Shown here in pieces: positions 44,551 to 56,395 of a stretch of DNA of 64,000 nucleotides (the stretch's first letter is position 1; every line of letters starts with the position of its first letter). The DNA is from Armigeres subalbatus (taxonomy: Eukaryota > Arthropoda > Insecta > Diptera > Culicidae): positions 71,963,203-72,027,202 of the forward strand of contig NC_085139.1 in NCBI RefSeq assembly GCF_024139115.2, read 5' to 3'. A program made the translations under genes and the position numbers. A model generated the notes under the pieces. That model did not search any database. It saw nothing but the letters and a program-made list of their open reading frames with translations, and was not told where the DNA came from.

Positions 44551-46017
44551 ATGATTCTTGAAAAACTAAGTCGGTATGTGGGGGCCCCAAAATGTACAAA
44601 AAAGGTGGGTTTTGGTACATAAGATTTGTGGGGGCCCGGGGCCATGGCCCCCCCGGCCCCCCCATAAATCCGGCCCTGCTGGTATATGTACTGTCACAAC
44701 ATCTTTAACCCCCTCATCCCTGAACGACCCCAAGGTTCATCAGTAGTTCCCAATAAAGATTTTTGTTGATACAATTTTTATACAAATTCATAGATGAAGA
44801 TGAATGAAAAGAAAATATATCATGGTAAATGATCAACCGATTATTGATTTTAATTCACAAAACAAAAGTTAACCTCTGTCATTAGTTCTTCACTCATCCA
44901 AGCTAAATTATGAGCACTTGATCATTTATTTATGATTATTAAATTTTTTTTTTCTCTACCTTGGTGTAAATGCTAGTTAGCCTTATAGGTTTCTGTTACC
45001 ATTTTCAATTTTTTGCCCCTCGTACGCGATCTCGATCACTCGATAATCCGTTCAATATCGAGTAAGGGAGAATTCACTAAAAAAGTTTAGAAGTTAGGAT
45101 GTGTCCTAATATAGAAATAGAGATATATTGAAACCTAAAAAACCTAAAAAAATATTTATATAAAATTGAAAACTTGCGCAAACATTTCAAAATAAACTGG
45201 ACGCAAAATGTGTTTGTTTCTAAACTTAAGTCGTCCTAAATTCAAACCTAAACAACCCTGATTTTGAAGTACCTAATCTTAATTTAATATTGTAATATTG
45301 TAAAATTATTGTCCAGTATGAAAAATTTCCGGATATAAAAACTGATGAGTTCTTATAAGACTCTAATTTTAGGTTATTTCAGAAAAAAAAAGAAATAACG
45401 GAGGCAATGGATCAACTATGGGAAATGTAAACTAAAATATGTTTCCTACCAGGAAGAATATAAATAGAAGAGATAGCTATATATGTGATTGTGGAATCGA
45501 AATCAACTCGTGATTGGTCTACTTTCTCATAAATGTACCTATATGAATACAGATGCATGAGTAATCAGGATCAGGCTTGTAAAATGTCATCTGCATGTCA
45601 TTTGACTAATTTGCTCATAACTTTCTTTAGAAGCAAAATTTCTTCCATAATTTTGAATGTACTCATAATGCTTGAGTAGGGTTATATTTTTGTCCAAGGG
45701 TACATTGCTCTAAGTATAACATCAAAGGCTGGAGAGTGAAAACTATGTTTAGTTTCATAAATAATACAGTGTCTAAAATAATCGATTGACCAATCTACTA
45801 ATTGCATATAGTTTTTATCGTCGTTTTTATTTTGGCCATGTCCATTTTGTTTTCAGTTAAAATGCTAAAAAAATACGTGATAATATAATTATTTAATATA
45901 TGACATAAAAATTATTAATTATTTTTAATTATGTGTATGTATGTAATAAACCACCATCCTGGCTCGTCTTGTCCAGCGTGCTGTTCGATTCAACGTTGTA
46001 TTCTAGTTCAATTAAGT
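44551..46017. other. Spacer with a GC-rich spike, then AT-rich sequence
   Basis: 44,575-44,690 is G/C-homopolymer-rich, with GTGGGGGCCC twice and the perfect palindrome GGGGCCATGGCCCC at 44,638-44,651. The remainder is AT-rich with no gene. TTTTTGTCCAAGGGTACATT near 45,690 resembles a piece of the foldback element at 34,560-34,580. Confidence 0.5.
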
Positions 46018-46019
46018 TA

Positions 46020-46208
46020 CAGTCAAACCTCCATGACTCGATGTTCTATGCCTCGATATCGACTCATGGAAGCAAATTATTAAAAAATATTTTCTGGGTT
46101 ACTGTGATGGTCCTTTCAAATAACTTTCCACAGATTTCCTATTCCACATCTCGATATTTCCATGAGTCGATGGTCCCTTCAATATCGACTTACTGAGGTT
46201 TGACCAAG
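46020..46208. mobile_element. TA-flanked MITE, 189 bp
   Basis: CAGTCAAACCTCCATGACTC at left and the complement of CTTGGTCAAACCTCAGTAAG at right, with TA at 46,018-46,019 and 46,209-46,210. A second inner inverted block, GACTCATGGAA/TTCCATGAGTC, supports the hairpin. Tc1/mariner or pogo-like by ends and TA duplication. Confidence 0.75.
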
Positions 46209-46378
46209 TACACCTTTTTATCTTTATGTGTTTTTTTTTTAATTCAGATTCGCCATTGCCCAGCTTTGTTGAACAATATTTATTTATAAATGAATTTAGA
46301 ATAATAAACATTATTAAAATAATGTTTTTTTAAATAAAATATAATGTTAACAAAATGGTAAGACAAATTCACGAATAA

Positions 46379-46480
46379 GGGGTCATTCAAAAATTATGTC
46401 ATAGGTTTTAGGGGGTGAAGGGGTCTAAGATTTTGGGACAGTGCATATATTACAAAAAGGCGTGACAGAGGGGGGAAAGT
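46379..46480 (+). repeat. Dispersed insect repeat fragment
   Basis: GGGGTCATTCAAAAATTATG, TTTTAGGGGGTGAAGGGGTC, TAAGATTTTGGGACAG and CGTGACAGAGGGGGGAAAG are pieces of a repeat I remember as widespread in insects. Superfamily not stated. Confidence 0.6.
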
Positions 46481-47880
46481 AGTGTGCATCATATTTGAAT
46501 CGCCCATAATATTATCATTTAGCAGGTACTTTGTTTTCCTGTTCATTATATTTTTTCATGGACGATCTATTTGAAACCTAAAAATCTATATGTATTTAAG
46601 TTAATATGGGATTTTTTCATTGGTATAATCAATCAGCAATTCAAAAATAGTAGATAAAATGTCTGCAAAGGATATAATCTATCCCTGGATTGTCAATTAG
46701 GAGATGATGAGTTGGATTCTCAATCCTGTCCAGTATGTTTTCGGGTTGGAAATAATCATTCTCTCTGAGCACGTCCTGTTATTTTGTCCACCAGGCGAAA
46801 TATTAGCATATAAAAAGACAGGTATATTGCCGTCAGTTAAAAATCGGTTTTATGTGCATAGGAAAACAAGCAAGAGCATCCTGAAATTGCGTTTGGCAAA
46901 AGTGTATATATTTGTGTAAGTGTATAGTTTTGAGCAGGTTTGAATTCATAAATATAATAAAATAATGAGAATGTTTTTATAATAAATGTAACGGATGTAC
47001 TGTATTCTACAATTACAACGAATATGAAATAAATATAATGAGAATAATTAGATATTCACTTAAAACTTTTTACGAGAAATACTTCCAACTTTCCATATTG
47101 AAAGTGACAAACTTAATCACTTTTTGTTTTTTTTTACCTAAATAGTATCAGATGTATAAAACGCTCAGATTAGTGGATAAAGATGCATTCCTGCTATACA
47201 GCCGTTTATGTAGCAGTGATGCGAGGATCATGATTTTCGCATGTCTGCTCAACTTCTTGGCTTTGTCGATTGCAATAATTTTACGGCACGTAAAATGGAG
47301 AATATCAGATGGAAAAAATATATCTATGAATTGGGTTTACTAATAATCGCTGATAACGATACTAGCATAGATTCATCAGGATATGTACATAGTCAAACTT
47401 AATTTGTATCCCAAATTAACATTCAATCGGATTTAGCCAACAAAAAAGGATTATTTCTGAAACTAATATGAAACATGTTGACAACTCGAGGTCTTTTAGA
47501 AGATGTTCATAACTTCGAAAACTCAATACGAAAAAATAAATTAAAAATTAAGAACTCAAGAGAAATTTTTCAAATCACCCTACCCTTATGTGTAATGGAA
47601 CAAACTCACCGAATTTGGTAAAACCATTTACCATCAGCTTATTTCTTCCAGGGTGTATTGGAACACTTCGAAATTATTCGACGGTCCATCGTCTCCAGGA
47701 TGCCCTCGTACTTGGGAGCTTACGTACCATTGGTGATGCTGATAAAGCCCACCTGATTTGCAGTGTTCTTTTCTTAATTTTGAATTTCATCAGCCGAATG
47801 CAACATTTTGATAGAAAAACAAAACACTTGACGTCTGCGAAAAAAATTGCGACCAGTTACAATCGCCGCTCTCTTTTCTA

Positions 47881-47904
47881 AATGTGCATACCATATTATC
47901 TACA
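47881..47904 (+). repeat. Second copy of the 40,197 repeat start
   Basis: AATGTGCATACCATATTATC plus TACA, identical to 40,197-40,220, then diverging where the first copy enters CATGAG repeats. Confidence 0.7.
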
Positions 47905-49025
47905 ATGCAGAAAGTAAAAAACGAGGTAAAAACTTACCTTAAACTGAAACTTTTTGAAACCACCGAATCACCTGACGGTTTATGATTTAGTGGCCGCCGG
48001 GGAATATAGTGAAATTGATGATCTATATTGTCCAAACCAAGGTCCAAACATGGTTTTTAATTCCCATACTTATGCTAAGTTCAGATAGGGCAAATAAGTA
48101 ATTTACTTCAGTTGCACATTTGAAGGCCTTCATTCCATTCACTAGAATAAAAATAAAGTTAAACACATTCAACTTCTAGAAACTTAATCGAATTCAACTG
48201 AGTTGTTGCATTTGCCCAATCTAAACTTATTAATACATACCTACCTGAAACATATCATTGCTCTGAACTCAATGTTTTTCAATAATCTTGACTGGTCCAG
48301 ACAGCTGAGGCACAGGTAAATAAAACTTCGAACCATCATCGGTTCGAGGCGCGAAAAATGAAATCAATGCAAAAAAACCAAATGTAAACATGTCAAATTA
48401 CTATTTTTGTCGAAATATTCCTTCACTTCTGCCGACCTTCACTTTACCGACCTCACATACTACACTGAAAAAATGTGTGAAATATATCGCAATTTTTTTT
48501 CATGCTGAAATTTTTCACACAATATAAAAACATTATAATCTATTGTTTTGCGAATAAATATGTATGGAAAAATGCCAAATTTTGTATTGTTACGATGCTT
48601 AACCACCCGTATATTCTATTTCGAAAACTTCAATTACTATTGATTGAATGGTTGATTACAATACATTGTATTGTGATTCCACTGTTATGTCAACATTAAA
48701 ATGTATAGTGAATTTATGGTTTACAATAGTAATGTTACATTACGTTATATTGTTTTTGTATAATATTTTTTATTCGGGTACCCCTTCTGTCTTATGAGCA
48801 GGAGATCGATTATTTTAAAGCATGAATGCATAATAAAATTGGTCAAACTAGTATTGTTTGGTATAGCATACCAAAAGTGTACAACTAGAATTACAACAAA
48901 TGTAAAACATATCCAACTTTTTAAAACATCAAGAACTCCTGGAATCTTCACTAAAAGGATAAACACTGAACAGTGCAAGGAGCAATTCAATTGATCGCGC
49001 AATTCAAATTAATTCATGAAAAAAT

Positions 49026-49053
49026 GTTACTTAGGTCCTTTTGAAAAGTTAAG
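49026..49053 (-). repeat. Inverted copy of the 31,406 motif
   Basis: GTTACTTAGGTCCTTTTGAA then AAGTTAAG, the exact reverse complement of 31,406-31,433. Confidence 0.7.
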
Positions 49054-50336
49054 CAAGAACTAATTAATTTTACCGTTACCTAACATCTTCTTCTTGGCAG
49101 AAAACTAGTCATCTGATTACCCCCGGTATTGAGAGGCTAAAATTGATCAGCATGTGGTATCGAATTTTTCTGAGTCTCATGGTAAAGGAAAAACAACCAT
49201 AGTTTTATCCTGGAATAAAACTAGCCATTAGATACCGGAACCGTCGGATTTTTTGCTGAGGGATGCCGAACATTGTGATCAGAGTCTATTGTCAGATTTT
49301 CTGGATATGATACACTGCGCGGCGTTTGTAATGTTCCCAAATGGGTACTTGCACAAAACTTCACGCGGCGAATGACTGTCGAAAGGTACGGCCGCGCCAA
49401 ACGATACACCGCAATGCTATTCATCCATAAGAATCAAGTAAACGGGGTGCAGAAAGCGCGGCGGTACCTTTCATGAAGGGTTCGCCGCGTGCAATTTTGA
49501 GAAAATCAGGCAATATTATATAGAGTTGCGCAAAGAGGATCTTCTTACTCTTATTCTGAATGATGCTCTTGTTATTATGTTGAAAACTTTCTTTTTTGTT
49601 CAACCCTTCAAGTGACTTCACGGAAGTGATCACTTCTAAAGCTTTTTAATTCGATAACCAGAGTCACATACAGAGTGCAAACACATGAGCAACAAGAAGC
49701 AACTTTATTGGGGGGTGTATTGAAGTTTTTTGAAGCTGTTTCTAGAACAAATCTAATACATTTCAATTCATGAGTTTTAATTCGTTATAATAATCATCAG
49801 GCGATAACAATACTTCCGCCTTACCAACAAGCATTTGTTTACTTTGCTCGATAGGTAGACGGTTTGACAGTTCAATAGGTAGATTTGGCTTCACTCTTTG
49901 CGTAACTCTATCTATAATAGACTCTGATTGTGATAAATCATTTATTCGTCATACTTAATTTGGAACATTGAAACATTGAAAGAATTTTACAATAGAAGAG
50001 AAAAACAAATTTTTATTTTGCTGTGTCGGTGTAAACGATTTTCCCCAGACGAGTTACAACCCGGTTTAAGGATGTCACCAAAATAACTAAAACTTGTCAC
50101 TAAACTTTGAAACGTAAACTAATCTTTTACATATATTGAAAAAAAGATGAAGTTTGTACGACCGTCTGGCATTGAAGACTGGAAGAACTGGCTTAAGCTT
50201 AAGTTCATCTCCTCACAAAGAAAAAAATTGTAATGCTAAGACAGAAAAATTTGAAAAATCAAAATTGAACTTTTCCTGTGCATCTGTGTTTTCATATACT
50301 ATGCGAAAATCGAAAAGCGTCATTGAAATATGATAG

Positions 50337-50590
50337 ACTAGCAGACCCGACGAACTTCGTTTCTCCAAAAAATGATTTATTCTCTGATTAGATATCGAGT
50401 TATGAAGAAATTTGTGTTTCATTTGTATGGGAGCCCCCCTTTTCAAAGCGGGGAGGGGTCTCGAATCATATTATAAACCTTCCCCGGCCCCAAAAACCTC
50501 TGCATACAAATTTTCACGCCGATCGGTTCAGTAGCTTCCGAGTCAATAAGGTTCAGACAAACAGAAATTCATTTATATATATATAGATTT
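50337..50590 (+). repeat. Dispersed arthropod repeat ending in TATATATATAGAT
   Basis: AGCAGACCCGACGAACTTCG, TTTGTATGGGAGCCCCCC, TTTTCACGCCGATCGGTTCA, then GAAATTCATT and a TA-rich end. I recognise this combination as a very common dispersed repeat of insect genomes. Probably the 3' part of a retroelement; I do not name a family. Confidence 0.65.
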
Positions 50591-50867
50591 AACGTTAATA
50601 TCACTTATTAATTACTTATCTTTGAGACGGCCGTCGTCGGTGGGAGCAGCACTCAAGTGATGTTTTCTCGCTCTTGTATTGCTTCTATTAGTGACTGGAA
50701 AGGCGCATTATACAAAATAAATCGAACCTTTCTAGTGCCACTATTTTGTACAACAGAGTTGAAAATCGCAGCATTTCATGTGTGCTGATGATTGCTTTTG
50801 AATTTGTTGTAACGTTTTCGCTCGCTTCCGCAAAGTTAATAATAAGATTTGGCTGATAATAAGATTT

Positions 50868-51310
50868 GGCCTCCGGAAATCATACAAAATCCCCTCCGAA
50901 GTTGGATTAAAATCCCTTTCGTGGCTCGGTCGGAATCCTCTCCGTATAGCGGTCAGAATACCGTTTTGCATTTGGTCACATTCCCTTCCGGGCTTTGGCC
51001 AGAATCACTTCCGGGAAGTGGTCAAAATACCATCCGTGATTCCATCAGGCTTCGCTCTGCGATTCAATCAGAATTCCCTCTGAGAATCAAACAGAATTCC
51101 TTTCTGGGATTTAGTCAGAATCCCCTCTGAGATTGGGTCAGAATCCACTCCGGGATTCGGTCAGAATCTCCTCCGGGACTCGTTCAGAATACCCTCCGGG
51201 GATTCGGTCAGAATCCCTTCGAGGGATTCGGTCTGAATCCCTTCGGGGGGATTCGGTCAGAATCCCTTCGGGGGGATTCGGTTAAAATCCCTTCGGGGGG
51301 ATTCGTTCTT
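50868..51310 (+). repeat. Degenerate outer edge of the large satellite
   Basis: Units of about 24-30 bp, strongly diverged at 50,868-51,100 and increasingly regular toward 51,300. The recurring core is GGATTC-GGTCA-GAATCCCCTCCGGG; the spacer is GGTCA, unlike the GGCTA and GACCA spacers inside the array. A 93-codon frame here is incidental. Confidence 0.8.
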
Positions 51311-51399
51311 CCCCCGAAGGAATTCTGACCGAATCCCCGGAGGGTATTCTTAACGAGTCCCGGAGGAGATTCTGACTGAATCCCGGAGTGGATTCTGAC
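51137..51399. repeat. Inverted repeat at the array edge
   Basis: Arms 51,137-51,221 and 51,311-51,399 are near-perfect reverse complements (GTCAGAATCCACTCCGGG against CCCGGAGTGGATTCTGAC). About 90 bp of satellite-like loop lies between. The homogeneous array begins right after it. Confidence 0.8.
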
Positions 51400-54300
51400 T
51401 TCGGGGATTCGGCTAGAATCCCTTCGGGGATTCGGCTAGAATCCCTTTGGGGATTCGGGTAGAATCCCTCTGGGGATTCGGCTAGAATCCCTTCTGGATT
51501 CGGCTAGAATCCCTTCGGGGATTCGGCTAGAATCCCTTCGGGGATTCGGCTAGAATCCCTTCGGGGATTCGGCTGAATGGGATTCATTAGAATCGCTTCG
51601 GGATTCGGCTAGAATCCCTTCGGGGATTCGGCTAGAATCCTTCGGGGATTCGGCTAGAATCCCTTCGGGATCGGCTAGAATCCCTTCGGGATTCGGCTAG
51701 AATCCTTCGAGGATTCGGCTAGAATCCTTCTTCGGGGATCGGCTAGAATCCTTCGGGGATTCGGCTAGAATCCTCTGGGATTCGGCTAGAATCCTTCTGG
51801 GATTCGGCTAGAATCCCTTCGAGATTCGGCTAGAATCCTTCCTTCGGGGATTCGGCTAGAATCCTTCTTCGGGGATCGGCTAGAATCCCTTCGGGATTCG
51901 GCTAGAATCCTTCGGGGATTCGGCTAGAATCCCTTCGGGGATTCGGCTAGAATCCCTTCGGGGATTCAGATAGAATCCTTCGGGGATTCGGCTAGAATCC
52001 CTTCAGGATTCGGCTAGAATCCTTCGGGGATTCGGCTAGAATCCTTCGGGGATCAGCTAGAATCCTTCGATTCGACTAGAATCCTTCGGGGATTCGGCTA
52101 GAATCCCTTCGAGTTCAGCTGGAATCCTTCAGGGATTCGGCTAGAATCCCTTCGGGGATTCGGCTAGAATCCTTCGGGGATTCGGCTAGAATCCCTTCGG
52201 GGATTCGGCTAGAATCCCTTCGGGGATTCGGCTAGAATCCTTCGGGGATTCGGCTGAATCCTTCGATTCGGCTAGAATCCCTTCGGGGATTCGACTAGAA
52301 TCCCTTCGGGGCTTCGGCGAGAATCCTTCGGGGATTCGGCTAGAATCCCTTCGGGGTTCGGCTAGAATCCTTCGGGGATTCGGCTAGAATCCCTTCGGGA
52401 TTCAGCTAGAATCCTTCGGGGATTCGGCTAGAATCCTTCGGGGATTCGGCTAGAATCCTTCGGGGATTCGGCTAGAATCCTTCGGGGATTCGGCTAGAAT
52501 CCCTTCGGGGATCGGCTAGAATCCCTTCGGGGATTCGGCTAGAATCCTTCAGAATTCGGCTAGAATCCTTCGGGGATTCGGCTAGAATCCCTTCGGGGAT
52601 TCGGCTAGAATCCCTTCGGGATTCGGCTAGAATCCCTTCGGGGATTCGGCTAGAATCCTTCGGGGATTCGGCTAGAATCCTTCGGGATTCGGCTAGAATC
52701 CTTCGGGGATTCGGCTAGAATCCTTCGGGGATTCGGCTAGAATCCTTCGGGATTCGGCTAGAATCCCTTCAGGGATTCGGCTAGAATCCCTTCGGGGATT
52801 CGGCTAGAATCCTTCGGGGATCTCGGCTAGAATCCTTCGGGGATTCAGCTAGAATCCTTCGGGGATTCACTAGAATCCTTCGGGATCGGCTAGAATCCCT
52901 TCGGGGATTCGGCTAGAATCCTTCGGGGATTCAGCTAGAATCCTTCGAGTTCGGCTAGAATCCTTCGGGATTCGGCTAGAATCCCTTCGGGGATTCGGCT
53001 AGAATCCTTCGGGGATTCGGCTGAATCCCTTCGGGATTCGACTAGAATCCTTCGGGGATTCGGCTAGAATCCTTCGGGATTCGGCTAGAATCCTTCGATG
53101 ATCCCTTCGGGGATTCAGCTAGAATCCTTCGGGGATTCAGCTAGAATCCTTCGGGGATTCGGCTAGAATCCTTCAGCTAGAATCCTTCGGGGATTCGGCT
53201 AGAATCCCTTCGGGGATTCAGCTAGAATCCCTTCGGGGATTCGGCTAGAATCCTTCGGGGATTCAGCTAGAATCCTTCAGATTCAGCTAGAATCCTTCGG
53301 GATCGGCCTAGAATCCTTCGGGGATTCGGCTAGAATCCCTTCGGGGATCGGCTAGAATCCTTCGGGGATTCGGCTAGAATCCTTCGGGGATTCGGCTAGA
53401 ATCCCTTCGGGGATCGGCTAGAATCCTTCGGGGATTCGGCTAGAATCCCTTCGGGATTCGGCTAGAATCCCTTCGAGGATTCGGCTAGAATCCTTCGGGA
53501 TTCGGCTAGAATCCTTCGGGGATCTCGGCTAGAATCCTTCGGGGATTCGGCTAGAATCCCTTCGGGGATTCGGCTAGAATCCTTCGGGATTCGGCTAGAA
53601 TCCCTTCGGGATTCGGCTAGAATCCTTCGGGGATTCGGCTAGAATCCTTCGGGGATTCGGCTAGAATCCTTCGGGATTCAGCTAGAATCCTTCGGGGATT
53701 CAGCTAGAATCCCTTCGGGATTCGGCTAGAATCCCTTCGGGGATTCGGCTAGAATCCCTTCGGGGATTCGGCTAGAATCCTTCGGATTCGGCTAGAATCC
53801 CTTCGGGGATTCGGCTAGAATCCTTCGGGATTCAGCTAGAATCCTTCGAGGATTCGGCTAGAATCCTTCGGGGATTCAGCTAGAATCCTTCGGGGATTCG
53901 GCTAGAATCCCTTCGAGTTCAGCTAGAATCCCTTCGGGGATTCGGCTAGAATCCTTCGGGGATTCGGCTAGAATCCTTCGGGGATTCGGCTAGAATCCTT
54001 CGGGATTCGGCTAGAATCCTTCGGGATTCGGCTAGAATCCTTCGGGGATTCGGCTAGAATCCTTCGGGGATTCGGCTAGAATCCTTCGGGATTCAGCTAG
54101 AATCCTTCGGGGAGATTCGGGGATTCGGCTAGAATCCTTCGGGGATCGGCTAGAATCCTTCGGGGATTCAGCTAGAATCCTTCGGGGATCGGCTAGAATC
54201 CTTCGGGGATTCAGCTAGAATCCTTCAGATTCAGCTAGAATCCTTCGGGGATTCGGCTAGAATCCTTCGGGATTCAGCTAGAATCCCTTCGGGATTCGGC

Positions 54301-56395
54301 TAGAATCCCTTCGGGGATTCGGCTAGAATCCTTCGGGGATTCGGCTAGAATCCCTTCGGGGATTCGGCTAGAATCCCTTCGGGATTCGGCTAGAATCCCT
54401 TCGGGATTCGGCTAGAATCCTTCGGGGATTCGGCTAGAATCCTTCGGGGATTCGGCTAGAATCCCTTCGGGGATTCGGCTAGAATCCTTCGAGTTCGGCT
54501 AGAATCCTTCGGGGATTCGGCTAGAATCCTTCGGGATTCGGCTAGAAACCCCTTCGGGATTCGGCTAGAATCCCCTTTGGGATTCGGCTAGAATCCTTCG
54601 GGGATTCGGCTAGAATCCTTCGGGATTCGGCTAGAATCCTTCGGGGATCGGCTAGAATCCTTCGGGGATTCGGAATCCCTTCGGGGATTCCTAGAATCCT
54701 TCGGGGATTCACTAGAATCCCTTCGGGATTCAGCTAGAATCCTTCGAGGATTCGGCTAGAATCCTTCGGGATTCAGCTAGAATCCTTCGGGGATTCGGCT
54801 AGAATCCCTTCGGGATTCGGCTAGAATCCTTCGGGATTCGGCTAGAATCCTTCGGGGATCGGCTAGAATCCTTCAGATTCGGCTAGAATCCCTTCGGATT
54901 CAGCTAGAATCCTTCGAGATTCGGCTAGAATCCTTCGATTCAGCTAGAATCCCTTCGGGATTCGGCTAGAATCCTTCGGGGATTCGGCTAGAATCCTTCG
55001 GGGATCGGCTAGAATCCTTCGGGGATTCGGCTAGAATCCTTCGGGATTCGGCTAGAATCCCTTCGGGGATTCGGCTAGAATCCCTTCGAGATTCGGCTAG
55101 AATCCCTTCGGGGATTCGGCTAGAATCCCATCGGGGCTTCGGCTAGAATCCTTCGGGGATTCGGCTAGAATCCTTCGGGATTCGGCTAGAATCCTTCGAG
55201 ATTCGGCTAGAATCCCTTCGGGGATTCGGCTAGAATCCTTCGGGGATTCGGCTAGAATCCCTTCGGGGATTCGGCTAGAATCGCTTCGGGGATTCGGCTA
55301 GAATCCTTCGGGGATTCAGCTAGAATCCCTTCGGGGATTCGGCTAGAATCCTTCGGGGATTCGGCTAGAATCCTTCGAGATTCATTAGAATCCTTCGAGT
55401 TCGGCTAAGAAACCTTCGGGGATTCGGCTAGAATCCCTTCGGGGATCTGGCTAGAATCCTTCGAGATTCGGCTAGAATCCCTTCGAGGATTCAGCTAGAA
55501 TCCTTCGGGGATTCGGCTAGAATCCTTCGGGGATTCGGCTAGAATCCCTTCGGGATTCGGCTAGAATCCCTTCGGGATTCGGCTAAATCCAATCCTTCGG
55601 GGATTCGGCTAGAATCCCTTCGGGATTCGGCTAGAATCCCTTCGAGTTCGGCTAGAATCCTTCGGGGATTCAGCTAGAATCCCTTCGGGGATTCGGCTGG
55701 AATCCTTCGGGGATTCGGCTAGAATCCTTCGAGATTCAGCTAGAATCCTTCGGGGATCGGCTAGAATCCCTTCGGGGATTCGGCTAGAATCCTTCGGGAT
55801 TCAGCTAGAATCCTTCGGGGATCGGCTAGAATCCTTCGGGATTCGGCTAGAATCCCTTCGATTCGGCTAGAATCCTTCGGGGATTCGGCTAGAATCCCTT
55901 CGGGGATTCGCTAGAATCCTTCGGGGATCGGCTAGAATCCCTTCGAGTTCGGCTAGAATCCTTCGGGGATTCGGCTAGAATCCTTCGAGGATTCGGCTAG
56001 AATCCTTCGGGATTCGGCTGAATCCCTTCAGATTCGGCTAGAATCCTTCGGGGATTCGGCTAGAATCCCTTCGGGAGTTCGGCTGGGAATCCTTCGGGGA
56101 TTCGGCTAGAATCCTTCGGGGATCGGCTAGAATCCTTCGGGGATTCGGCCAGAATCCTTCGAGATTCGGCTAGAATCCCTTCGGGATTCGCTAGAATCCT
56201 TCGGGATTCGGCTAGAATCCTTCGGGGATTCGGCTAGAATCCTTCGGGATTCAGCTGGGAATCCTTCAGGAATCGAATCCTTCAGTTCGGCTAGAATCCT
56301 TCGGGGATTCTGGCTAGAATCCTTCGAGTTCGGCTGGAATCCTTCGGGATCGGCTAAGAATCCTTCGGGGATCGAAGAATCCTTCGGGATTCGGT
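51400..56395 (+). repeat. Satellite block 1, GGCTA spacer class, plus orientation
   Basis: About 5 kb of head-to-tail units: GAATCCC, TTCG, GGGATTC, then GGCTA (23 bp). Many units lack one C or one G, giving 22 or 21 bp. From spacing I estimate about 220 units. CTAG occurs at the spacer-arm junction and puts stops on both strands, so there are no long reading frames. Units become irregular from about 56,260. Confidence 0.95.

Larger units (their letters stand above)
46481..50336. other. AT-rich non-coding stretch
   Basis: About 3.9 kb without a recognisable gene. Frames up to 97 codons carry no domains. Two short dispersed motifs lie here: 47,881-47,904 (matches 40,197) and 49,026-49,053 (inverted match to 31,406). 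49,200-49,640 is slightly GC-richer with two adjoining minus frames of 67 and 70 codons, unassigned. Confidence 0.5.
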
